The notes under the pieces are model-generated. The model had not been told where the DNA came from. It was given only the letters and a program-made list of their open reading frames with translations, and searched no databases. Below, one piece after another: positions 1 through 6,404 of a stretch of DNA of 6,686 nt. The stretch is from Clostridia bacterium (GTDB taxonomy: Bacteria; Bacillota; Clostridia; Monoglobales; Firm-18), in assembly GCA_017408205.1 (NCBI GenBank), contig JAFQVC010000181.1:1-6686 (forward strand), read 5' to 3'. A program made the position numbers and the translations under genes. Within the stretch, counting starts at the first letter, position 1, and every line of letters begins with the position of its first letter.

Positions 1-983
1 AGTTTAACGCCGTATCCGGCAATGAACAACAATTTAATAAATATCTTATTGATTTGTTTCGTAAATACTGTGAAGTATATCAAGATAAAATGGGTAATGT
101 TATTGCTACCCATGATAATAAAGCAGAATTTACAATTCTTGTTGAAGCCCATTCTGACGAAATAGGACTAATGGTTAAAAATATAACGGAAAAGGGTTTT
201 ATTGAGTTCGTTCCTGTCGGAGGTATTGATGCATCAACAATTATCGGGAAAGAAGTAACAGTTCACGGTAAAAATGACTTGTTTGGTGTTATAGGCGCAA
301 AACCACCTCACCTTATGACAGAAGAAGAAAAGAAAGAAAAAATCTGTTTTGATAAGATGTTTATCGACTGCGGTTATGATAAAGAAACAACGGACAATCT
401 CGTATCTGTTGGCGATTTCATTTCTTTTAAAGGTGACTTTGTTAAACTTAATGAAACTTGTTTCTCTTCTAAAGCCATTGACAACAGAATGGGAATTTAT
501 GTCCTATACAAAGTTCTTGAACAATTATCTAAAGAAAAACTTAATGCCAATATAGTATTTTTGTGTGCAAGTCAGGAGGAACTTGGTTGTATGGGCGCGA
601 AAACTGCCGTTAAATCAATTAATCCCGACTATGCTATGGTTGTCGACGTAACTCATGGAAACAGTGCCTATATAGATAAATTTGACGGATTTGACCTCGG
701 TAAAGGTCCTGCTGTTGGTGTAGGACCAAATTTCAGTAACAAATATAATGCAAAGTTTGTTGACTTTTCAAAGAAATATAACTGCCAGACAGAAGTTTGT
801 TCGGGTCATTCGGGAACAGATGCGTGGCCTATACAGATATCAAATCAGGGAGTTCCTTGTTCGTTGATTTCCGTACCTATAAGGCATATGCATACACAGG
901 CGGAACTTTGTGATTTTGACGATATATCAACTACAATAAAAGTTATTTCAGATTTTATAAAAGAGGAGGAGTATGTGTGTTAA
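1..983 (+). CDS. M42 family metallo-aminopeptidase (first of three), 5'-truncated by window edge
   Basis: Cytoplasmic M42 aminopeptidases (TET/FrvX/CelM type) use two metal ions to remove N-terminal residues from short peptides, usually as 12-subunit tetrahedral shells. The frame is open from the first full codon at 3-5, so the start lies outside the window, probably fewer than ten codons upstream; the visible part begins FNAVSGNEQQ, matching the family's usual N-terminal 'sgnE' segment. Counting the codon at 3-5 as residue 1, the full site is present: H50 and D52 (AHSDE), bridging D160 (AIDNR), base and ligand E192/E193 (SQEELG), D215 (VDVTHG) and H297 (RHMHT). The GIDAS and GVIGAKPPH segments mark the inserted PDZ-like dimerisation domain. 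About 326 residues are visible, so the family length of about 335-345 is expected. The stop overlaps the next gene by 7 nt. An in-frame TTG at 54 is only an internal Leu codon. Substrate preference (FrvX, YsdC or glutamyl type) cannot be read from the sequence. Confidence 0.93.
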   Translation, partial: FNAVSGNEQQFNKYLIDLFRKYCEVYQDKMGNVIATHDNKAEFTILVEAHSDEIGLMVKNITEKGFIEFVPVGGIDASTIIGKEVTVHGKNDLFGVIGAKPPHLMTEEEKKEKICFDKMFIDCGYDKETTDNLVSVGDFISFKGDFVKLNETCFSSKAIDNRMGIYVLYKVLEQLSKEKLNANIVFLCASQEELGCMGAKTAVKSINPDYAMVVDVTHGNSAYIDKFDGFDLGKGPAVGVGPNFSNKYNAKFVDFSKKYNCQTEVCSGHSGTDAWPIQISNQGVPCSLISVPIRHMHTQAELCDFDDISTTIKVISDFIKEEEYVC

Positions 984-1990
984 ATAAATTTACCTCCGCT
1001 TTTGGCGTTTCGGGTTTTGAAAACGAGATTCGCGATATTATTATTGAACATAATAAAAATAAATGCACAAGTTATGAAATTGACAATATGGGCAATGTTA
1101 TTTTTTATAAAAAAGGTATAAATAGTTACCATAATAAAATTATGTTAACCGCACACATGGACGAAGTTGGTTTTATAATTTCGGGGATAACAGAAGAGGG
1201 AGCACTTAAGTTTAAAACAGTAGGCGGAATAGACACACGAATTATACAAAACACTAAAGTAATTATCGGCGAAAATCGTATTAACGGTGTAATCGGTGCA
1301 AAACCTGCTCACATGTCTAAAGAATACCAACCTGTTAAAGTAAACGAACTGGTAATAGATATTGGTTGCAAATCCAAAACTGAAGCCGAAAAAATCGTAA
1401 ACATCGGTGATTATGCTATGTTTAACAGTGAATATACCGAATTTGGTGATGGTCTTGTCAAGGCAAAAGCACTTGATGACAGAGTGGGTTGCTATATTCT
1501 TTCGCGACTTATGGATAATCAATATCCAAATGATGTTTATTTCGTTTTTACTGTTCAGGAAGAAGTTGGTTGCAGAGGGGCTTCGATAGTTGCAGAAAGA
1601 ATTAAGCCAGATTATACTTTGGTTGTAGAAGGGACAACCTGTTCCGATGTGCCACATTGCACACAATACAATTATTCAACAGTTTTAAGAGATGGTGTAG
1701 CCCTTTCTATGCTTGATAATGGTTCATATTCCGACAGAGAATTAACAAAATTTCTTTATGATACAGCGGTAAATAACAACGTTCCCGTACAGTATAAAAG
1801 GGTAACGTCAGGCGGTAACGATGCAAACGTTTTACAGGTTTCAGGTAACGGTTATAAAGTTGCAGCACTTTCTGTTCCGTGCAGATATATTCACTCACCT
1901 GTAAGCGTTGCAAGTTTTAATGATATTAATTCTTGTTATGATTTGTTATATAATGCATTAAGTAAGGAGAATAATTTATGGAGTTGTTAA
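977..1990 (+). CDS. M42 family metallo-aminopeptidase (second of three), GTG start
   Basis: Complete 337-residue M42 aminopeptidase, the normal length for the family. The start is GTG at 977, set by the GAGGAGG Shine-Dalgarno at 963-969 with 7 nt spacing; the nearby ATG at 973 is out of frame and stops after four codons. The N-terminus MLNKFTSAFGVSGFE is typical. Metal and catalytic residues are all present: H60 and D62 (AHMDEVG), bridging D167 (KALDDR), E195/E196 (VQEEVGCRGA), E218 (VVEGTT) and H306 (RYIHS). Having Glu rather than Asp at the VxEGTT ligand position is the CelM-type variant and separates it from the first gene, which has Asp (VDVTHG). The GGNDAN segment near residue 279 is the usual GGxDA active-site loop. 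The dimerisation domain lies roughly at residues 68-165. It overlaps its neighbours by 7 and 13 nt, so translation is probably coupled. The older 'cellulase M' name for relatives is misleading, since they are peptidases. Confidence 0.94.
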   Translation: MLNKFTSAFGVSGFENEIRDIIIEHNKNKCTSYEIDNMGNVIFYKKGINSYHNKIMLTAHMDEVGFIISGITEEGALKFKTVGGIDTRIIQNTKVIIGENRINGVIGAKPAHMSKEYQPVKVNELVIDIGCKSKTEAEKIVNIGDYAMFNSEYTEFGDGLVKAKALDDRVGCYILSRLMDNQYPNDVYFVFTVQEEVGCRGASIVAERIKPDYTLVVEGTTCSDVPHCTQYNYSTVLRDGVALSMLDNGSYSDRELTKFLYDTAVNNNVPVQYKRVTSGGNDANVLQVSGNGYKVAALSVPCRYIHSPVSVASFNDINSCYDLLYNALSKENNLWSC

Positions 1991-2868
1991 ATAAATTATG
2001 TGATTTTTGTGCCTGTTCGGGTAACGAAAAGCAATTGCTTTCATTTATATCAGAATATGTGAAGCCGTATGCTGACGAGATTTTTACCGATAATTTAGGT
2101 AATTTATATGTAAGAATTAATCGTGGAAGTAAGAAGTTTATGATTTCTTCATCCGTTGATGAAGTTGGGTTTTTTACAACTATATCAGATGAAAACAATA
2201 TTAAAGTTGCAAAAATCGGCAATATTGAAGTGAAAAATATCAAAGATACACTTGTTACTTTCGAGAACGGTAAAAGTGGACTGGTTTTAGGTGAAATTAG
2301 TGAAAAAACAGAAGATTATTCGGTAAAAGTATTTAGTGATAAAGAGGGTGATTTTACCGGCCTTACAGCTGCTTTTACAAATAATTTTAACTTGTATGAT
2401 GATTATGTTGTTTCAAAAGGTCTGTCTGCAAGAATAGGCGCTTACGTGTTGCTTAAGTTAATTGGAAAAGATTTAAACGGATACGATTTTTACTTTGTTT
2501 TTTCAGTTAAAAAGCATATCGGTATGAAAGGTGCAAAAGTAATCGGAAACAACGTAAAACCCGATTTTGCAGTTGTTTTGGATTGTTATAAAGGCGAAAA
2601 TCTTCCTTCTGTTTTATTAAAGGATAAGTCATATATCGCTGATAATTCACTTGGGAAATTACTTGTGGAATGTGGTTTTAAAGGCGTAGTTGATAAGGAA
2701 TATCAGTCAGAGGGAAATGCTGTACAAACTTCATTTACTGGAATACCCACAGTTGTTTGCGGTCTGGGAATTGAAAATATTTATTCTCGAAACGAAATTT
2801 GTAAAGTAAAAACTATACATGAATTAACAAACAATATTATTAATTTTATTAAAAAGGAAAATGTATAA
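1978..2868 (+). CDS. Catalytically dead M42-like protein (pseudoenzyme), third of the M42 series
   Basis: The 296-residue protein has the M42 fold signature along its length: MELLNKLCDFCACSGNE at the start, DNLGN at 39-42, VDEVGF at 60-65, KGAKVIG near 184-190 and KPDFAVVLD at 194-202. The metal and catalytic residues are mostly gone. The His ligand is S59 (SSVDEVG for AHMDEVG), the bridging Asp is S150 (KGLSAR for KALDDR), the Glu-Glu pair is K179-H180 (VKKHIG for VQEEVG), the GGxDA loop is EGNAV, and the last His is Y269 (ENIYS for RYIHS). D61 and D202 remain. The dimerisation insert is about 16 residues shorter than in the second gene, and the stretch after D202 about 21 shorter. The frame is open, starts at ATG 1978 behind AAGGAGA (1964-1970), and overlaps both neighbours, so it is unlikely to be decaying. 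I infer a structural or regulatory subunit of a mixed M42 complex; a changed ligand-binding role is also possible. Confidence 0.88.
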   Translation: MELLNKLCDFCACSGNEKQLLSFISEYVKPYADEIFTDNLGNLYVRINRGSKKFMISSSVDEVGFFTTISDENNIKVAKIGNIEVKNIKDTLVTFENGKSGLVLGEISEKTEDYSVKVFSDKEGDFTGLTAAFTNNFNLYDDYVVSKGLSARIGAYVLLKLIGKDLNGYDFYFVFSVKKHIGMKGAKVIGNNVKPDFAVVLDCYKGENLPSVLLKDKSYIADNSLGKLLVECGFKGVVDKEYQSEGNAVQTSFTGIPTVVCGLGIENIYSRNEICKVKTIHELTNNIINFIKKENV

Positions 2869-4139
2869 TGAAACAGTATATTACACAGAATTTTAATATT
2901 TCGCCATCGGTATTTGATTTTGGTGAAGAAGTATTAAAAAGTATAGATTTTAAAATTATTGACGACATCGCCCGATATAATCAGTTAAAAGTATTAAAGG
3001 CATTTCAGAATAACCGCGTATCAGATGTTCACTTTAACAGTACAACGGGCTATGGCTACGACGATGCAGGAAGAGAAGTAATTGACAACATTTACGCCGA
3101 AGTTTTCGGTGCAGAAGATGCACTTGTAAGACATAATATTATTAACGGAACTCACGCCATTTCTCTTTGCTTGTTTGCTGTTTTAAGACCTGGTGATACT
3201 TTGGTGGCGGTTACGGGTAAGCCATACGACACTTTGGAAGAAGTAATTGGTATCTGCGGCGAAAACAACGGTTCATTAAAAGATTTCGGTGTAAATTATA
3301 AGCAAGTTGATTTAATAGACGGTAAAGTTGATTATAATAAAATTATGTCAACTATTGATAAATCTACCAAGGCGGTAATTATTCAGAAGTCGAAGGGATA
3401 CAGTTTCAGACCATCTCTAAGTTGTGATGACATAAAGAAAATTATTGAAACTGTTAAAGGAATTAATCCCGACACAATTTGTATTGTTGATAACTGTTAT
3501 GGTGAGTTTGCAGAAAAGATTGAGCCCACCCAAGCAGGTGTCGATTTAATGGCTGGTTCTCTTATTAAAAATCCCGGTGGCGGTCTTGTATCAACAGGTG
3601 GCTACATAGCAGGTAAAAAAGAATACGTTGAACTTGCTTCATATAAATTAAATTCAGTTGGACTGGGCAAGCATGTTGGTGCAACACTTGGTATGAACAA
3701 GGAAATTTTGCAGGGCTTTTTTATGGCGCCTATAACTGTAGCAAACAGTATAAAAACAGCCAAATTCTGCGGTGCAATATATGAAAAACTCGGATTTACT
3801 GTATCTCCGTCATCAGACGATATGAGGACTGATATAATTCAGGCAATTAAATTCGGAACGGAGGAGGGGGTTGTAAAATTCTGTCAGGGCATACAACAAG
3901 GTGCTCCTGTTGATAGTTTTGTAACTCCTGAACCCTGGGATATGCCGGGATATTCACATCAGGTAATAATGGCTGCAGGTGCTTTTAATCAGGGTTCTTC
4001 AATTGAATTATCTGCAGACGGACCTATTACAGAACCGTATATTGCATATATGCAGGGCGGACTTACTTTTGAATCAGGTTACCTTGGAGTATTAAAATCT
4101 GTTCAGAAACTAAAGGACAGTAAATTGATTAATTTATAA
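2868..4139 (+). CDS. ynbB: YnbB family PLP-dependent enzyme (methionine gamma-lyase / aluminium resistance family)
   Basis: A 423-residue, full-length fold-type I PLP enzyme of the family often called 'aluminium resistance protein' or 'methionine gamma-lyase family protein' (Bacillus YnbB). Visible landmarks are HFNSTTGYGYDDAGRE (55-70), the cofactor-phosphate region around NGTHAIS (93-99), GKPYDTLEEVIG (117-128), YSFRPSLS (178-185), the Asp that should hold the pyridine nitrogen in CIVDNCYGEF (D208), and the Schiff-base lysine K234 in SLIKNPGGGL. Relatives resemble C-S lyases of cysteine and methionine metabolism, but the physiological reaction is not well settled, so 'methionine gamma-lyase' should be taken as a family label. 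ATG 2868 overlaps the preceding TAA by one base (TAATG), with AAGG at 2854-2857 as a ribosome site. Its place after the peptidase genes fits use of amino acids released from peptides; this is inference. Confidence 0.9.
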   Translation: MKQYITQNFNISPSVFDFGEEVLKSIDFKIIDDIARYNQLKVLKAFQNNRVSDVHFNSTTGYGYDDAGREVIDNIYAEVFGAEDALVRHNIINGTHAISLCLFAVLRPGDTLVAVTGKPYDTLEEVIGICGENNGSLKDFGVNYKQVDLIDGKVDYNKIMSTIDKSTKAVIIQKSKGYSFRPSLSCDDIKKIIETVKGINPDTICIVDNCYGEFAEKIEPTQAGVDLMAGSLIKNPGGGLVSTGGYIAGKKEYVELASYKLNSVGLGKHVGATLGMNKEILQGFFMAPITVANSIKTAKFCGAIYEKLGFTVSPSSDDMRTDIIQAIKFGTEEGVVKFCQGIQQGAPVDSFVTPEPWDMPGYSHQVIMAAGAFNQGSSIELSADGPITEPYIAYMQGGLTFESGYLGVLKSVQKLKDSKLINL

Positions 4140-4149
4140 AGGATTGATT

Positions 4150-4323
4150 ATGTTGAATAAAAAATGTGTCTTGTACGAAGAAAAAATATGCGACAATTGC
4201 GGTGAATGCGATATTTGTGATTTAGACCACGGAAAGATTTGTGACAACTGCGGAAAATGTATTGATTACAGCCCCGAATGTAAATTCGCAGAAATAAATA
4301 TAGAAAAAATTATCACAGAATAA
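4150..4323 (+). CDS. Small Cys-rich protein, probable metal- or Fe-S-binding
   Basis: A 57-residue frame starting at ATG 4150, 10 nt after the YnbB stop, with AAAGGA at 4138-4143 as Shine-Dalgarno (6 nt spacing). It has nine cysteines, at 6, 14, 17, 20, 23, 31, 34, 37 and 44. They form C-x2-C-x2-C-x2-C at 14-23 and C-x2-C-x2-C-x6-C at 31-44. The two halves look like an internal repeat: KICDNCGEC (12-20) and KICDNCGKC (29-37). There is no signal peptide or membrane segment. The spacing resembles 4Fe-4S ferredoxin halves or a double zinc ribbon, but the Pro that usually follows the last ferredoxin Cys is absent, so the metal is undecided. The terminator directly after the stop makes it the last gene of the operon. 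Coding is supported by the regular Cys pattern, ribosome site and position. I do not recognise a named function; a metal-sensing, redox or partner role for the YnbB enzyme is speculation. Confidence 0.8.
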   Translation: MLNKKCVLYEEKICDNCGECDICDLDHGKICDNCGKCIDYSPECKFAEINIEKIITE

Positions 4324-4325
4324 AT

Positions 4326-4350
4326 AAAGCCGACACATAGTGTCGGCTTT
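4326..4350. terminator. Bidirectional intrinsic terminator between convergent operons
   Basis: An 11-bp perfect stem, AAAGCCGACAC (4326-4336) against GTGTCGGCTTT (4340-4350), closes on an ATA loop. It lies 2 nt after the stop of the Cys-rich protein and 4 nt before the end of the convergent aldolase gene. Reading rightward, the stem ends in TTT followed by CATATTATTT. Reading leftward, it is followed by a T-rich run complementary to TAAATAAA. It can therefore end transcription in both directions. Confidence 0.88.
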
Positions 4351-4354
4351 CATA

Positions 4355-5299
4355 TTATTTCTTTAAATGTTTAGCAACTTCTTCAGCAACAATTTTTGTA
4401 ATCAAGTCAATATTATCAATGCCTGCGAATGTTTTACCCAAATCTGCTTTACCGTCACTGCTGAATAGTTTCATTTTATTAAGAGTTTCTAATTTAACAG
4501 CTTCAACAGCTGCAGGAATCAAGTCAATAAGACCTTTGTCCATACTGTGGAATTTCTTGAATTCTGCTTCAACAGCGGCAACGTTAATGTCTGTAAAGAT
4601 ATTAACTTTACTGATACCTTCCTGAATTGCTTTTTTGAAGTCATCGTCTGTCAAACCGCTACCACCGTGCAATACAAGAGGTACGTCAACAGTATTTGCA
4701 ATTGTGCGAATTCTTTCAAAATCAAGTTTTGGCGGTAATTTGTAAGCACCGTGAGCGTTACCAACTGCTATCGCCAAAGCGTCAACGCCTGTTTTTTCAA
4801 CGAAGTCTTTAGCAAGTTTGGGGTCAGTAAAATACTTTGAAGGGTCGTCAAGATGTGAATTACCTTCAGCTGAACCCTCGTTGTCACCAACGTGTCCTAA
4901 TTCACCCTCGATTGTTGCACCGCGTGAATGTGCAATATCAGCCATTTCTTTAACTTTTCTTACGTTTTCTTCGTAAGAATCTGTAGAACAGTCATACATA
5001 ACTGAACTGAAGCCCAAATCTAATGCTTTAATACAAGTTTCATATGTAAGACCGTGGTCAAGATGAACAACTACAGGTACAGACGCTTTTTTAGCCATAG
5101 GAATTAAGTAGTAAGAAACTTCTTCCAAAGGACCGTAAGGTAACAATACTTCAGCAGTACCCATAATTACAGGTGAACGGCTACATTCTGCCGCATTAAT
5201 AATACCACGCGCAAGTTCAAGATTAACAGCGTTAAAAAGACCAACCGCATATTTATTCTTTTTCGCAGGTCTTAAAACTTCATTCATATTTACTAACAT
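4355..5299 (-). CDS. fba: Class II (zinc) fructose-bisphosphate / ketose-bisphosphate aldolase
   Basis: A 314-residue class II aldolase of the FbaA/GatY/KbaY superfamily. These cytoplasmic enzymes cleave or join a ketose bisphosphate and DHAP plus an aldehyde; in glycolysis the substrate is fructose 1,6-bisphosphate. The start is ATG 5299 (MLVNMNEVL, the usual N-terminus), preceded by AAGGGGG (complement of 5307-5313) with 7 nt spacing. Active-site residues: catalytic D81 and zinc ligand H82 (VHLDHG), E133 (EGELGHVG), zinc ligands H183 (GNAHGAY) and H211 (LHGGSG), and the phosphate/DHAP loops HGGSG and KVNIFTDI (231-238). Some motif positions differ from common Fba forms: YDCS for IDGS, GNAHG for GTAHG, and Phe in NIFTD. 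It is also longer than the 285-residue Bacillus FbaA. Fructose-bisphosphate is therefore the default, but tagatose or another sugar bisphosphate is possible. It is a single gene, convergent with the peptidase operon. Confidence 0.92.
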   Translation of the reverse strand: MLVNMNEVLRPAKKNKYAVGLFNAVNLELARGIINAAECSRSPVIMGTAEVLLPYGPLEEVSYYLIPMAKKASVPVVVHLDHGLTYETCIKALDLGFSSVMYDCSTDSYEENVRKVKEMADIAHSRGATIEGELGHVGDNEGSAEGNSHLDDPSKYFTDPKLAKDFVEKTGVDALAIAVGNAHGAYKLPPKLDFERIRTIANTVDVPLVLHGGSGLTDDDFKKAIQEGISKVNIFTDINVAAVEAEFKKFHSMDKGLIDLIPAAVEAVKLETLNKMKLFSSDGKADLGKTFAGIDNIDLITKIVAEEVAKHLKK

Positions 5300-5336
5300 A
5301 TTTTATCCCCCTTAGATGTAAAAATCCAACATATTC

Positions 5337-5365
5337 ATATTACTATATTTTTTTAAAAAAATCAA
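5337..5365 (-). promoter_or_regulatory. Candidate sigma-A promoter for the aldolase gene
   Basis: On the minus strand TTGATT (5365-5360) and TAATAT (5342-5337) are separated by exactly 17 nt, giving 4 of 6 consensus matches in each box. Transcription would begin about 30 nt before the aldolase start codon, just upstream of its strong ribosome site. The stretch is extremely AT-rich, so chance matches are common. An overlapping TATAGT at 5347-5342 is a better -10 but has only a 12-nt spacer. Confidence 0.45.
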
Positions 5366-5383
5366 TAGTTTACATAAACTATT
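5364..5383 (-). repeat. Perfect 9-bp dyad at the recombinase stop codon (weak terminator, operator or dif-like half-site)
   Basis: AATAGTTTA and TAAACTATT flank a 2-nt centre (CA on the plus strand). The dyad spans the TAG stop of the recombinase. On the minus strand it is followed by GATTTTTTT, so it could be a weak intrinsic terminator for the recombinase, although each arm has a single G:C pair. It also lies next to and just overlaps the candidate -35 box of the aldolase gene, where a repressor operator could sit. The minus strand contains TTATGTAAACT (5377-5367), discussed in the findings. Confidence 0.45.
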
Positions 5384-6404
5384 TTTTATCAAAATCGGCA
5401 AGAGGGTTACTGTCAACCGCTCTTTTTAACTGCTGGTCGTCTGTATGCGTATAAATCTGCGTAGTTGCAATGCTTTCGTGACCTAAAATCTGCTGTAAAG
5501 CAAGCACATCAACGTTTCCGTATTTGTACATAAGCGTTGCTGCAGTATGTCTTAACTTGTGGGTAGTATATTTTTTGTCGTCTAAGCCGGCCAATTTTAA
5601 GTATTTCTTGATTATTAACTGTACACCGCGTACACCAAGCCGGTATTTATTGTGGTTTAAAAATAATGCGTCTCTGTCGTGAACACCCTCGTGAGGTCTG
5701 TATTCAAGATATTTGTTAAGCGCAGAAATGCAGGAGGAGTTCAGATAAACCGTTCGCTGTTTGTTGCCTTTACCTATAACTGTTAATGTGTCCTTCCTAA
5801 TGTCAGAAATGTTAATTCCAACAAGTTCTGATACACGCATTCCGCAATTAAGCAGTAATGTTAAAATACAGTAATCACGTGGATTTGAATCGTATGCAGA
5901 ATTTAGCAGCGCTTCACTACCTGATAAATCAAGGTAAATAGGTTGCCTTTTACCAATTTTAGGGCTGTCCAGGTTAAGCGTGGGGTCGTTTTCAAAATAA
6001 TGCATTTTAGTTGTAAGATACTTGTAAAAACTTCGTAAACTTGATACTTTTCTTGCTCTTGACGATGCTGTGTTGCTTCGGTCCTGGTTTACATATGCCA
6101 TATACTCGTATAAATCAGTTAAAGTTACCTTTTCTACCAATGTTATGTCAACCAAATTGGCGTTTATTTCTTCAAATTCAAGGTCTGTATTGTCCTTGTA
6201 AATCAAAAAACGTAGGAAGGTGCGTAAATCATAATAATATTCTCTGACAGTTGTTTTTGACTGACCTTTGATTGTTTCCATATTTATTAAAAAATCTTTA
6301 AGGTATGTAGGAACATCAGAGTACCGCGTTAAATTTGATTTGCGACCGCGATGAGAAATCGAAGAATAATTTTTGTTATTGTTGTTTAAATTTTTTTCAC
6401 TCAT
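5379..6404 (-). CDS. Xer-type tyrosine site-specific recombinase
   Basis: A 341-residue tyrosine recombinase that cuts and rejoins DNA through a covalent 3'-phosphotyrosine. Residues 30-130 form the SAM-like core-binding domain (YLKDFLINMETIKGQSKTTVREY onward is typical). Residues from about 155 form the catalytic domain with the full set: R190 (CGMRVSEL), K212 (GKGNKQR), H282 and R285 (THKLRHTAA), H309 (LGHES) and nucleophile Y318 (TTQIYTH). Length and domain layout match XerC/XerD-like proteins of Clostridia, for which chromosome dimer resolution is the expected role; an integrase of a mobile element is less likely because no element genes are visible. I chose ATG 6404 (MSEKNLNNNN). The frame stays open to a TTG at 6641, but that extension crosses a perfect 36-bp palindrome and a promoter-like sequence and adds 79 residues foreign to the family. 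The ribosome site before 6404 is weak (GAGAAAG), so expression may be low or controlled. Confidence 0.9.
   Translation of the reverse strand: MSEKNLNNNNKNYSSISHRGRKSNLTRYSDVPTYLKDFLINMETIKGQSKTTVREYYYDLRTFLRFLIYKDNTDLEFEEINANLVDITLVEKVTLTDLYEYMAYVNQDRSNTASSRARKVSSLRSFYKYLTTKMHYFENDPTLNLDSPKIGKRQPIYLDLSGSEALLNSAYDSNPRDYCILTLLLNCGMRVSELVGINISDIRKDTLTVIGKGNKQRTVYLNSSCISALNKYLEYRPHEGVHDRDALFLNHNKYRLGVRGVQLIIKKYLKLAGLDDKKYTTHKLRHTAATLMYKYGNVDVLALQQILGHESIATTQIYTHTDDQQLKRAVDSNPLADFDKK

Noticed and set aside
54..56. TTG as start of the first M42 gene
   Set aside because: The same frame is open to the window edge and the upstream residues (FNAVSGNEQQ) match the normal M42 N-terminus, so the codon is an internal leucine and the gene is cut by the window.
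973..984. ATG at 973 as start of the second M42 gene
   Set aside because: This frame reads Met-Cys-Val and then stops, whereas GTG 977 is in frame with the M42 protein and well spaced from GAGGAGG.
1145..1666. Minus-strand open frame of 173 codons inside the second M42 gene
   Set aside because: It is antisense to a clear family member, its translation is Cys/Phe/Tyr-rich with no recognisable domain, and it has no ribosome site I can support. It is a shadow frame.
1926..2243. Minus-strand open frame of 105 codons across the second and third M42 genes
   Set aside because: It is antisense to the overlapping junction of two real genes and shows no domain or start signals.
1978..2868. Third M42 gene as a pseudogene
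   Set aside because: There is no frameshift or internal stop, the ribosome site and overlaps are intact, and the hydrophobic and glycine framework of the fold is kept while only active-site positions are replaced.
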